In this document: positions 23,977 to 31,961 of the stretch, piece after piece
Layout: the number at the start of each line of letters is the position of its first letter
How positions within the stretch are numbered: the first letter of the stretch is position 1
Origin: JAZDLC01 sp043802345
GTDB lineage: Bacteria > Planctomycetota > B15-G4 > JADJEK01
Reading direction: 5' to 3'
DNA: 33,717 bases
NCBI GenBank assembly: GCA_043802345.1
Contig: JAZDLC010000317.1
Location: 1-33,717, forward strand
Notes under the pieces: generated by a model
What the model was told of the DNA's origin: nothing
What the model saw: only the letters and a program-made list of their open reading frames with translations
The model's database searches: none
Made by a program: the position numbers and the translations under genes

Positions 23977-26088
23977 GTGACGCGGGATGCTTGTTTGCCG
24001 CTCGAGTCCGAACGAGAAAGACGCTGGAATCAGCCCGTGCACCCTGAAACCGAGCAGACGGTCCGCGAGACGCTTCGCTCCCGCTTCGGGTTCACCGGGT
24101 TCCGGGCCGGGCAGAGGGAGATCATCTCGGCGGTGCTCGCCGGGCGGGACGCCCTCGGTGTCATGCCGACCGGCGGCGGGAAGTCGCTCGGCTTCTGCCT
24201 GCCCGCCCTGCTCCTGGAGCAGCCCGTTCTGGTAGTTTCGCCGCTGATCGCGCTGATGAAGGACCAGGTGGATGGGCTGGCGGCGAAGCGGATCCCGGCC
24301 GGATACGTCAACTCCACCGTTCCTCCGTACGAGCAGGAGCGCCGGATCGAGGCGTTCCGGAACGGTTCGCTGAGGCTGCTGTTCGTGGCCCCGGAGCGAT
24401 TCCGGTCGAGCCGGTTCCTGGAGGCGCTGGACGGCTTCCGGCCCGGTCTCTTCGCCGTCGACGAGGCCCACTGCATCAGCGAATGGGGACACGACTTCCG
24501 GCCCGACTACCTGAGGCTCCAGGAGGCGGCGGAGAGGGTCGGGCGGCCGCCGATCCTCGCCCTCACCGCAACCGCCACCAGACAGGTGCGGCAGCATATC
24601 TCGAAGAACCTCGGCTTGAAGGACCCGCTGATCGTGGTCGAGGGATTCGAGCGGAAGAACCTCGACTTCCTGGTGACCCGAACCATCTCCCGGGTGGACA
24701 AGTTCGCCCGCGCGGTGGCGGAGGTTCGCAAGCGGGAGCGCGGCATCGTCTACGCAGCCACCCGGAAGAACGTGGAGAAACTGGCGCTGGCCCTGCGGGA
24801 CGCGGGGCTCAAGACCGGCTTCTACCACGCGGGGCTTGCGGACGGGGACCGGCGCGCCGTCCAGGAGCGGTTTCGTTCCGGCGAGTTGCCGGTGGTGGTC
24901 GCCACCAACGCCTTCGGGATGGGCATCGATCGGCCGGACCTGCGCTTCGTCATGCACCTCGACCTTCCGGGTTCGGTGGAGGCGTACACCCAGGAGGCGG
25001 GCCGCGCCGGGCGTGACGACAAGCCCGCGCGCTGCTCGCTGCTCTACCAGCCGGGCGACGCCAGGCTCCAGAGGTTCTTCATCGAAACCTCCTATCCACC
25101 GCCGGAGGTCATCCGGCAGACCCGGACCCTGATCCGCGACCAGGGTCCGCAGGCGACGATCAGCGAGTTGCATCTGGCCGCATGGGTGACCAGCGCTTCC
25201 CATCCGCGGGCGGTCGATTCGGCGCTGCGCATCCTGAGCGAGCATGGGGTTGTCGCCAGGAGCCTCGGCTGGGAGGCGGGCACCCGGATGGTGCGGTTCC
25301 TGGAGGATCGTCCCATCGACTACGAGCTGCTCCGGGCCCGCGCCGAGCGCGACTTCGAGCGACTCCGGCACATCGTTGAGTACGCGGAGCAGGCCCGCTG
25401 CCATCGCGCGTATCTGGTCAACTACTTCGCGGGAGAAGGAACCGCGGCCCCGTGCGGATCGTGCGCGGCCTGCCGGGCCGCCACCGCAAGACGTCCTGTC
25501 TCGGACGCGGAGGCGGAGGCAGTCCACAAGCTGCTGGAACTGCTGCGAACATTGAGCGGTCGCTATGGAAAGCGGAAACTCCTGGGCATCCTGGCCGGCT
25601 CCCGGACCAAGGACCTGCTGGCCGGCCAGCTCGACCAGCACCGCTGCTACGGGAGCCTCCGGCATCTCTCCATGCCGTTTCTCGATTCTCTGCTCGCCGA
25701 GTGCCTCGCGACCGGCCTGGCCCGCATCGAGGGGGGTGAGTATCCGGTGGTGGCGCTGACGAAGAAAGGGAGTGAGGTCCTTTCAGAGCGAAGTGCCCCG
25801 AGGCTCTCCTGCTTCGATCAGGCGCCCAAACCGAAGGGAAAGGCCCGGGAAGTCGAGCAGGAGGGTGAATGCGATCCGGAACTGCTCGCGAGGCTTAGGA
25901 GCTGGCGCGCCGGCCAGGCCGAGCAGGAGGGGGTCCCGCTCTATCGCGTCCTCAGCAACCGGACGTTGGAGGACGTCGTGAGGAGGATGCCCGCGACCGG
26001 GGAGGAGCTGCTGGAGGCCAGCGGGATCGGCCCCGCCAAGCTGGCGAAGTACGGGGCCGAGATCCTGGGGATCGTGGGACGGGGCTGA
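23977..26088 (+). CDS. recQ: ATP-dependent DNA helicase RecQ
   Basis: 703 aa from a GTG at 23977; a GTG at 24037 (residue 21) would fit the usual RecQ N-terminus better. The superfamily 2 core is complete: GFRAGQREII (motif 0, 41-50), Walker A TGGGKS (65-70), DEAH (162-165), ALTATAT, and motif VI QEAGRAGRD. The RQC zinc module has ARCHRAYL and CGSCAAC, followed by a winged helix. A C-terminal HRDC domain (about 625-700; PLYRVLSNRTLEDVVRRMP...GIGPAKLAKYG) completes it. RecQ unwinds DNA 3'-5' in recombination repair. No co-transcribed partner; a hairpin terminator follows. Confidence 0.95.
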   Translation: MTRDACLPLESERERRWNQPVHPETEQTVRETLRSRFGFTGFRAGQREIISAVLAGRDALGVMPTGGGKSLGFCLPALLLEQPVLVVSPLIALMKDQVDGLAAKRIPAGYVNSTVPPYEQERRIEAFRNGSLRLLFVAPERFRSSRFLEALDGFRPGLFAVDEAHCISEWGHDFRPDYLRLQEAAERVGRPPILALTATATRQVRQHISKNLGLKDPLIVVEGFERKNLDFLVTRTISRVDKFARAVAEVRKRERGIVYAATRKNVEKLALALRDAGLKTGFYHAGLADGDRRAVQERFRSGELPVVVATNAFGMGIDRPDLRFVMHLDLPGSVEAYTQEAGRAGRDDKPARCSLLYQPGDARLQRFFIETSYPPPEVIRQTRTLIRDQGPQATISELHLAAWVTSASHPRAVDSALRILSEHGVVARSLGWEAGTRMVRFLEDRPIDYELLRARAERDFERLRHIVEYAEQARCHRAYLVNYFAGEGTAAPCGSCAACRAATARRPVSDAEAEAVHKLLELLRTLSGRYGKRKLLGILAGSRTKDLLAGQLDQHRCYGSLRHLSMPFLDSLLAECLATGLARIEGGEYPVVALTKKGSEVLSERSAPRLSCFDQAPKPKGKAREVEQEGECDPELLARLRSWRAGQAEQEGVPLYRVLSNRTLEDVVRRMPATGEELLEASGIGPAKLAKYGAEILGIVGRG

Positions 26089-26108
26089 CCTCACCAAGAA
26101 AAAAGAGA

Positions 26109-26138
26109 GCGGGTGAGCACGCCCACATGCTCACCCGC
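26109..26138. terminator. Intrinsic terminator hairpin after recQ, stronger on the minus strand
   Basis: GCGGGTGAGCA/TGCTCACCCGC is a perfect 11-bp stem with an 8-nt loop, 21 bp beyond the recQ stop. The plus-strand tail GGCTTTGCGCTTTCT is only weakly T-rich. On the minus strand the stem is followed by TCTCTTTTTTCTT, a good U-tract. It can work in both directions. Confidence 0.75.
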
Positions 26139-26647
26139 GGCTTTGCGCTTTCTAGGGTCCCCGGCCGGTCTGGAAACCTACTTCAGGGATTGGAGGAAGG
26201 AAATTGAGGCATGAACTCGAATGCCGGATTCCCTTTGAAAGCCATCATCTCTGTAGCCGACTATCGGTTCGAGATTGCAGTCTCCGCACCTGAATCCCAA
26301 AAAAGAGCGCGGACAGTCGTGCCCGTTCTTGTTGAAAATGGAACATCTGTTTCCTGGCAGGGTCGGCGGGAGATCCAAATACCAGACAAAAGCCGGCCTG
26401 TGGCGTCCGGAAGAGGGGATTCACCACAGAGGGCACAGCGCGGCGGAGCCGCGCTGTGCCCGCTGTGGTGAAAAGGAACCCGCATGCGGCCGAGCAAACG
26501 CGATGGCCGCTCCGTCTTCGCGCCAGCAACTCACGCGATCTTCCCGCGCGGATCACTGGAGCCCGCGTTCTGCAGACCTGTCCTGCTATATTCACCAGCC
26601 CACTCTGGCCCGGCGCATCCAGGCGACGTTTTCTGACGATCGGAACC
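26139..26647. other. Intergenic region between recQ and the LOG-family gene
   Basis: About 510 bp, more AT-rich at 26200-26400. It holds the long hairpin at 26420-26472. Overlapping ORFs in both directions lack consistent coding character and I support none of them. Confidence 0.4.
26420..26472. repeat. 25-bp stem, 3-nt loop palindromic repeat
   Basis: TTCACCACAGAGGGCACAGC and the next five bases (26420-26444) pair with 26448-26472 around a GGA loop, with one mismatch. The TTCACCACAGAGG-like core is a word I recall as a common dispersed intergenic repeat in several phyla. There is no U-tract, so it is not a typical terminator. Confidence 0.7.
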
Positions 26648-27331
26648 ATGGCATACTCGGAACAGGCAGACAGCGAATCCTGGCGGGTCTTCCGCATCAT
26701 GGCGGAGTTCGTCGAGGCCCTGGAACTCCTGGGGGATATCAATCCGGGAGTCTCCATCTTCGGCTCGGCCAGGACCAAGGAATCGAGTCCGTACTACAAG
26801 ATGGCCCGGGAACTGGCGGCACGTCTTTCCAAGGCGGGCTTCTCGATCATCACCGGCGGCGGACCGGGGATCATGGAGGCGGCCAACCGGGGGGCCAAGG
26901 AGGCCGGCGGGAACTCCATCGGCCTGAACATCCGGCTGCCGATGGAACAGGCCCCGAACCCGTACCAGGACATCTCCATGGAGTTCCGGTACTTCTTCAC
27001 GCGCAAGTTCATGTTCGTGAAGTGTGCCACCGCCTACGTCATCTTCCCCGGGGGCTTCGGGACCCTGGACGAGCTGTTCGAAGCGTTGACTCTCATCCAG
27101 ACCGACAAGATCAAGCTCTTCCCGGTGGTGCTGATCGGCAGCAAGTACTGGGGCGGCCTGCTCCGCTGGATCCGAGACACCATGATTCCCGCCGGAACCG
27201 TGTCCGCCGAGGATCTGGATCTGCTCTATCTCACCGACGACCTGGACGAGGCGACGGAGATCGTCACCAACTCGTTTGATGAAAAGACCTTCCTGACCCA
27301 CGGGATGCGCCATCACCTGCTCGGGCAGTGA
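26648..27331 (+). CDS. LOG-family (TIGR00730-type) Rossmann-fold protein
   Basis: A 227-aa protein with the nucleotide-binding motif GGGPGIMEAANRGAKEAGG and the catalytic PGGFGTLDELFE that define the LOG/lysine-decarboxylase-like family. Characterised members release cytokinin bases from the riboside 5'-monophosphates or more generally hydrolyse nucleoside monophosphates. The start at 26648 precedes MAYSEQADSESW; longer in-frame extensions (from 26456) read through the hairpin repeat and are not credible. It ends 15 bp before tgt, so the two may be co-transcribed. The physiological substrate is unknown. Confidence 0.88.
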   Translation: MAYSEQADSESWRVFRIMAEFVEALELLGDINPGVSIFGSARTKESSPYYKMARELAARLSKAGFSIITGGGPGIMEAANRGAKEAGGNSIGLNIRLPMEQAPNPYQDISMEFRYFFTRKFMFVKCATAYVIFPGGFGTLDELFEALTLIQTDKIKLFPVVLIGSKYWGGLLRWIRDTMIPAGTVSAEDLDLLYLTDDLDEATEIVTNSFDEKTFLTHGMRHHLLGQ

Positions 27332-27346
27332 CGCGGGTTTCTCTTG

Positions 27347-28462
27347 ATGGCGGCGCACAATCCTTTTCACCTGATCTCCCGCGACGGGCGGGCGCGCAGA
27401 GGGCGTCTGACCCTTCCCCATGGCACCGTGGAGACGCCCGCGTTCATGCCGGTTGGCACCGCGGCGACCGTCAAGGCCACCCTGCCGCGCGATGTCCGGG
27501 AGGCCGGATCGGAAATCGTGCTGGCCAACACCTACCACTTGACCATCCAGCCGGGCGAGGAGCTGATCCACAAGCTGGGAGGTCTGCATGCCTTCATGGG
27601 CTGGGATGGACCGATCCTGACCGACAGCGGGGGGTTTCAGGTCTTCTCGCTTCCGGGGCGCGTCATCGATGAGCAGGGAGTCCGCTTCCGCTTCGAGGTC
27701 TCGGGCGAGCAGGTGCTGCTCTCCCCGGAACGGGCCATGGAGATCCAGCAGAAGCTCGGCGCCGACATCGTCATGGCGTTCGATGAGTGCATCCCGTTTC
27801 CGGCGGAGCACGACTATGCGGCCCGCTCGGTCGATCGTACGTTGCGCTGGGCCGAGCGCTGCCTGTCCTGCCTTGGCGGAGCCGACCAGAGCCTCTTCGG
27901 CATCATCCAGGGAGGCGTGTTCGAGGATCTGCGCCAGAGGTGCGCGGAGGCCCTGTCGGCCATGCCGTTCCATGGACTGGCGATCGGAGGGGTCTCGGTG
28001 GGCGAAGGGCTCGACAACCTGAAGAAGGTGGTCGACTTCACCGAGCGGCACATGCCGGAGGAGCGCGCCCGCTATCTGATGGGCGTGGGATTGCCGGAGG
28101 ATATCCTCGAGTCAGTCGCCCGGGGGATGGACATGTTCGATTGCGTGATCCCGACCCGCTACGGACGGGGCGGTACGCTGTTCACGGTCCGCGGCCGGAT
28201 CCGGATCGAACACAAGAACTACCGGAGGGACGGCTATCCGATCGACCGTTCCTGCGATTGCTATGCCTGCCGGAACTTCAGCAGGGCGTACATCCGGCAT
28301 CTGTTCCAGACGCGGGAGTTCCTGGGGACCATGCTGGCATCGATCCACAACATCCGCTTCTACCAGCGTCTGATGTCGGACACCCGGAAAGCGATCGAGG
28401 AGGGGAGATTCGTGGAATGGAAGGGATCGTTCCTGGAGCGGTACGGGGCGGAGCGGCGCTGA
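27347..28462 (+). CDS. tgt: tRNA-guanine transglycosylase (queuine tRNA-ribosyltransferase)
   Basis: A 371-aa enzyme that exchanges guanine-34 for preQ1 in GUN-anticodon tRNAs. The active-site segment ILTDSGGFQVFSL, GGVSVGEG, and the nucleophile region FDCVIPTRYGRGGTLF are intact. The zinc site CDCYACRNFSRAYIRHL provides three Cys and one His. The length is typical for bacterial Tgt. The ATG at 27347 is preferred to the TTG at 27344; no strong Shine-Dalgarno is seen. It is convergent with the small bL37-like gene. Confidence 0.96.
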   Translation: MAAHNPFHLISRDGRARRGRLTLPHGTVETPAFMPVGTAATVKATLPRDVREAGSEIVLANTYHLTIQPGEELIHKLGGLHAFMGWDGPILTDSGGFQVFSLPGRVIDEQGVRFRFEVSGEQVLLSPERAMEIQQKLGADIVMAFDECIPFPAEHDYAARSVDRTLRWAERCLSCLGGADQSLFGIIQGGVFEDLRQRCAEALSAMPFHGLAIGGVSVGEGLDNLKKVVDFTERHMPEERARYLMGVGLPEDILESVARGMDMFDCVIPTRYGRGGTLFTVRGRIRIEHKNYRRDGYPIDRSCDCYACRNFSRAYIRHLFQTREFLGTMLASIHNIRFYQRLMSDTRKAIEEGRFVEWKGSFLERYGAERR

Positions 28463-28483
28463 CCCGACCGCAAGGCGCGGGTC
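28461..28483. terminator. Small hairpin between convergent tgt and the bL37-like gene
   Basis: GACCCG (28461-28466) and CGGGTC (28478-28483) form a 6-bp stem with an 11-nt loop between two convergent 3' ends. There is no U-tract; termination is tentative. Confidence 0.3.
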
Positions 28484-28487
28484 TGGG

Positions 28488-28586
28488 CTAGTTCCTGAAC
28501 TTACTCTTCCGCTTGCGAACCAGATTGCCACAACAGGGGCGCTTGCCATGGTTCGCCTTCTTGATCTTGCGCTTGTTCTTGGCCAT
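28488..28586 (-). CDS. 32-residue basic protein with bL37-like KANHGKRP motif
   Basis: A short ORF that gene callers skip: start ATG at 28586 (AGGA about 11 bp and GAG about 7 bp upstream), stop TAG at 28488. The product begins MAKNKRKIKKANHGKRPCCG and ends in LVRKRKSKFRN; nearly half of its residues are Lys or Arg. The block KKANHGKRP matches, from memory, the conserved core of actinobacterial ribosomal protein bL37, a 24-residue large-subunit protein. Here it is followed by a CCGN turn and an extra basic tail. It would act in the ribosome or bind rRNA if the homology holds. It is convergent with tgt and divergent from the Tat protein at 28781. Confidence 0.6.
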   Translation of the reverse strand: MAKNKRKIKKANHGKRPCCGNLVRKRKSKFRN

Positions 28587-28780
28587 GACTGTCTCGTTCC
28601 TGTCTCGGGACCTGGCGAACCGGACTCCCAACACCCCGGGGTCTCTCCGATTCTCAAACGGGGCAGTTTAGACCCCCGCGGACGGAAAAGAAAGACCTGA
28701 CCGTTTCCAGGGCGAGAGGCATCGCTAGAATCCCCGAGATGAGGTACGGCGAGCTCAGGGAGGACCCCTCGGGTGCTGGC

Positions 28781-29971
28781 ATGGATCGCCGGAGATTCCT
28801 GCACGCCGTGACCGGACTGGCGGCGGCGGGAGCGCTCTCCAGGTGCTCCTCGGTCCCACGGCCTCCCCCCGAACGGCAGCGCATCGTTCTGGTCCGCTTT
28901 GGCGGCGGCGTTCGCCATCAGGATCTGTTCGGGGATCGCAAACGATGTCTGGCCCCCCACTTGAGGCATCTGGCCGAGTCCGGGGCCTTCTATCCAGAAC
29001 TCTGGAACGACCACCTCACGCGGCATGACGCCGCGAACCTCTACCTGCTGACAGGGCAGTACGGCGCTCGTCTGGGCTCGAACGCCGAAGGCCCGAAGAA
29101 TGTCGAGGAGCTCTCCGCGGTCCCCACTCTCTTCGAGAGGTATCGCAAGGCCTGGAACCGCCCGCTGAGCAAGGTGCTGGCGGCGGGCGTACCGGACTGC
29201 TCCAACGCGGAGGAGTTTGGCGAGCCGTACCGGGCGATGACGTTCGCGCCGGAGGGGGCGTCCGACAGCCCCTCCTTCTCCGGGGACGAGTCGCTCGGGC
29301 CCTGCGCTCATCGGATCCTTGGCAACGAGCGGCTGCTGAGAATCGTCGGCTCCATTCCTCCCGGCACGGTGCCGAAGTCGGAGGACGCGCGGCGGGGATT
29401 CCTCCTCGCCGCGACCAGGAGCGACCTGGAGAGCCACCCGCTGGCAATCGGGGAACTGACGCCGGCCGTCGCCGAAGCCCTCACGGGCCGCCTTCTGGCC
29501 GGCCGTCCGTTCATCGCCGCGGACGAGGCGGACGACTGGCTGACATCGCTCACCCTGGAAGCGCTGGTCCGGCTCCGGCCGGAGCTGGTCATGATCGCCT
29601 TCTCCACGCCTGACCTGGCCCATCGCGGAGCCTGGCGGTCGTACGAAGCCGCCGTCCGGCAGGTCGACCTCCAGCTCTCCAGGCTGACCCGCTTCCTGAG
29701 CACGAACCCCTACTACCGGAGCCGAACCACCCTGCTGATCACCACCGACTGTGGTAGGGGGGCGGAGCAGTTCGATGAGCACATGGTGCCGTTCGACGAT
29801 CCCTCTCACCGGCATCTGTTCCTGCTGGCCACTGGCGTGGGACAGCGCTCCCCGATCGTCATCGAGGAAAGGCGGCAGCAGGTGGATGTTGCCGCGTCGA
29901 TCGCCACCATGCTCGAGTTCGACCTGGACGGGGCGGCGGACGGCGTGCCGCTGCTCGAGGTGGTCTCGTGA
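28781..29971 (+). CDS. Tat-exported alkaline-phosphatase-fold protein
   Basis: 396 aa from the ATG at 28781. MDRRRFLHAVTGLAAAGALS is a twin-arginine signal, and LSRC could be a lipobox. The body resembles alkaline-phosphatase-superfamily (DUF1501/sulfatase-like) proteins: an early strand IVLVRFGGGVRHQD where the family has its first metal Asp, ARLGSNAEGP in the middle, ELVMIAFSTPDLAHRG, and the late TTLLITTDCGRG plus DPSHRHLFLLATG. The first acidic metal ligand and the nucleophile are not obvious, so activity is uncertain. An ATG 42 bp upstream (28739) would put residues before the Tat motif and is less likely. The 3' end overlaps the next gene (GTGA). Confidence 0.72.
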   Translation: MDRRRFLHAVTGLAAAGALSRCSSVPRPPPERQRIVLVRFGGGVRHQDLFGDRKRCLAPHLRHLAESGAFYPELWNDHLTRHDAANLYLLTGQYGARLGSNAEGPKNVEELSAVPTLFERYRKAWNRPLSKVLAAGVPDCSNAEEFGEPYRAMTFAPEGASDSPSFSGDESLGPCAHRILGNERLLRIVGSIPPGTVPKSEDARRGFLLAATRSDLESHPLAIGELTPAVAEALTGRLLAGRPFIAADEADDWLTSLTLEALVRLRPELVMIAFSTPDLAHRGAWRSYEAAVRQVDLQLSRLTRFLSTNPYYRSRTTLLITTDCGRGAEQFDEHMVPFDDPSHRHLFLLATGVGQRSPIVIEERRQQVDVAASIATMLEFDLDGAADGVPLLEVVS

Positions 29972-30756
29972 CGGCTTCCTGGACACTCCTCTCACTACTT
30001 CTGGTACTGCACTCCGGTCAGGAATCGGAGCAGCAGGAACCGCCCAAGTCCCTGCGGGGAATTCCGGATGCTCTCGTGAACGAGGCGGACGAGCGACCGA
30101 TTGCCGAGGTCCGCAGACTCTTCCTGCTGCCACTTCTGGAAAAGGAGATTCTGGCGCTGGCGCGCGAGGAATCGTTGCTGAAGGAAGACGACGAGCCGGA
30201 GCGGCGCAAGGGGATCGAGGAGGCTCGAGGGGAGATCGACCGGCTCCTGAGGGGGCTGTCACGGGAGCCGAATCCGTCCACCTACTCCGACCGGACCCTG
30301 CCCCTGATCGACCTCTATCTCTACCAGTTCGCCCAGGATCATCTCCGCTTCGACCCGATCGACATCAGCCTCTTCCTTGCCTGGGACGAGGCGAACCAGC
30401 GGTTTCTGGAGTCTTCCGCCCCGGAGGATCGGGAAGTGGCGGCTCGCCTGCGCAAGCAGGCCCTGGAGTCATGGCCCACCGCGCCGGCCCTGTTCGACCT
30501 GATCGGCGCCCTGGCGAAGGGGCCGCTCAGTGACGCGGAACGCCGGAGCGTGGTGGGGAAACTGAGCGTGGAGTATCCGCATACCTACTTCCCCGCGGCG
30601 GAACTTCTCGCCCGGGCCGGATCGGGTGGCGCGGAGACGGGCGGCGCGTCTGGAGGGTACACCCCGGATCCCACGCTTCCCCGGCTCGACGGCGCCGAGC
30701 ATCCCGCCGGAATCGTGGAGAGCCTCTCCCGGCTCTACGAGGAAGTGTCAGGATAA
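29968..30756 (+). CDS. Exported protein of unknown function, coupled to the phosphatase-fold gene
   Basis: 262 aa from a GTG that overlaps the previous stop by 4 nt. A short hydrophobic N-terminus (TASWTLLSLLLVLHSG) suggests Sec export. The remainder is mostly alpha-helical and acidic, with a Glu/Arg-rich coiled region (LLKEDDEPERRKGIEEARGE, about 70-95) and a C-terminal helical-repeat-like part. No Cys and no recognised motif. Its coupling to the Tat-exported protein suggests that they act together in the periplasm. Confidence 0.7.
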   Translation: MTASWTLLSLLLVLHSGQESEQQEPPKSLRGIPDALVNEADERPIAEVRRLFLLPLLEKEILALAREESLLKEDDEPERRKGIEEARGEIDRLLRGLSREPNPSTYSDRTLPLIDLYLYQFAQDHLRFDPIDISLFLAWDEANQRFLESSAPEDREVAARLRKQALESWPTAPALFDLIGALAKGPLSDAERRSVVGKLSVEYPHTYFPAAELLARAGSGGAETGGASGGYTPDPTLPRLDGAEHPAGIVESLSRLYEEVSG

Positions 30757-30769
30757 CTGGCTCGCGCGG

Positions 30770-31108
30770 TCAGTCCTCGCCGAACAGGACGAGCAACTTC
30801 TCCATGCACTCGATGGCGGCCACCTGGCGTTTCTCCAGCACGACAATCCGCTCCGCCAGGCTGCCGACCACTGGCGGCAGGATCGCCTCCCGGGCGTAGT
30901 TCTCGATCATGGTCAGGATCTCCGCCCTCTCCGGATTGGGCGGCTTGTGGAAGCGGTAGTGGAACTTCTTGTCCAGGATCCCCTCGACGATGCGGTTCGC
31001 CTCCTTGACAACGTCTTCGTGCCTCTCGGAGTTGTGCTCGATCAGGTAGCACTCTTTCTTGTACTCGTGCAGGGCTTCCTGGACACGAGACCGCTCCACT
31101 CGGTGCAT
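30770..31108 (-). CDS. Small helical protein of unknown function
   Basis: A 112-aa protein, predicted to be largely helical, with charged heptad-like segments (RVQEALHEYKKECYLIEH and ERIVVLEKRQVAAIECMEKL). Two Cys; no signal peptide or known motif. The start at 31108 is the only reasonable ATG. It lies 170 bp downstream of the PAS gene on the same strand and converges with the exported-protein gene ending at 30756. It could be a structural or regulatory small protein; no function is proposed. Confidence 0.6.
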   Translation of the reverse strand: MHRVERSRVQEALHEYKKECYLIEHNSERHEDVVKEANRIVEGILDKKFHYRFHKPPNPERAEILTMIENYAREAILPPVVGSLAERIVVLEKRQVAAIECMEKLLVLFGED

Positions 31109-31278
31109 GGCGTTTTCTCACTGTTTGTTGGCTCGGGGAATCCATGATACATGGACGGTCGGGTTTTCGACAAAGAACGCCCCGGATTCTCGTCCACGAG
31201 GCGGCAGAGAGTCCCCAGAACCGGCCGACCGGCCGAGGCGAACCCGCCGTCCTTCTCTGGCGTTGAAAACCCTTTGGA

Positions 31279-31917
31279 TCAGCGAGATTGGAGCAGGGAC
31301 CGGATCCGCTCCAGGAGTTCGCTCAGGTGGTCGCATTCCATCTGGACAATGCGCAAGAACCCCTGGCGGCTGCGGTGGCTTTCCGTGGTCACGGAATCGA
31401 GCCTGGAGGCGAGCGGCGCATTGCTCTCCTCGGAGGGGTGGGTCCGCATCGCTTCCAGAATCGGATCCTCGACACGGTCCATGCCCTGGAGCTGGGAAAT
31501 CGCCTGTTCCAGGGAGCTTCGGGCTCTCTTGAATGCGGAGATATCCTTGCAAATGCGGAGCAGCCCGACGATCCGTCCCATGCGGTCCGACATCGGGACC
31601 AGGGTGTAGATCAGAGACACCTGCCCACCCTGCTTGCACTGGATCTTCACCACGCTGTTCCGCACGACGATCCCGGAAACGGCGTCCTGGGAGTTCAGGG
31701 AATCGATCTCCCGGTGCTTGGCGGTGAAGAGAAACGCGATATTCTTCCCGATGACCTCGTGGGCGGTGTAGCCCGTCAGCCGCTCCGCCCCGCCATTCCA
31801 GGACAGGATCAGACTGTCCCGGCTGGTGGTGATCAACGCGTCTTCCAGGCGGGCCTGCGGCGCGCCCCCTTCGGGTGTGTCGACCCTTTCCAGAACAGCC
31901 TGTGCCAATTCTCTCAT
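31279..31917 (-). CDS. Stand-alone PAS-domain protein
   Basis: 212 aa. A PAS fold occupies about residues 30-145 (DSLILSWNGGAERLTGYTAH, VIGKNIAFLF, and the PAC-like LIYTLVPMSDRMGRIVGLLRICKDI). A helical C-terminus (about 146-212) follows. No kinase, GGDEF or DNA-binding output is present, so it is probably a sensor that works through a partner. The ATG at 31917 starts MRELAQAVLE; a longer in-frame reading to 32295 overlaps the upstream gene and is an artefact. It is 44 bp after the cyclase-family gene. Confidence 0.82.
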   Translation of the reverse strand: MRELAQAVLERVDTPEGGAPQARLEDALITTSRDSLILSWNGGAERLTGYTAHEVIGKNIAFLFTAKHREIDSLNSQDAVSGIVVRNSVVKIQCKQGGQVSLIYTLVPMSDRMGRIVGLLRICKDISAFKRARSSLEQAISQLQGMDRVEDPILEAMRTHPSEESNAPLASRLDSVTTESHRSRQGFLRIVQMECDHLSELLERIRSLLQSR

Positions 31918-31961
31918 GCCGCACCTGTATCGGCAGACAGGGGGCGGCTGCTTGCCGAAAA

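Noticed and set aside
26456..26647. N-terminal extension of the LOG-family protein
   Set aside because: It would translate part of the palindromic repeat and has no family similarity; the ATG at 26648 gives the normal length.
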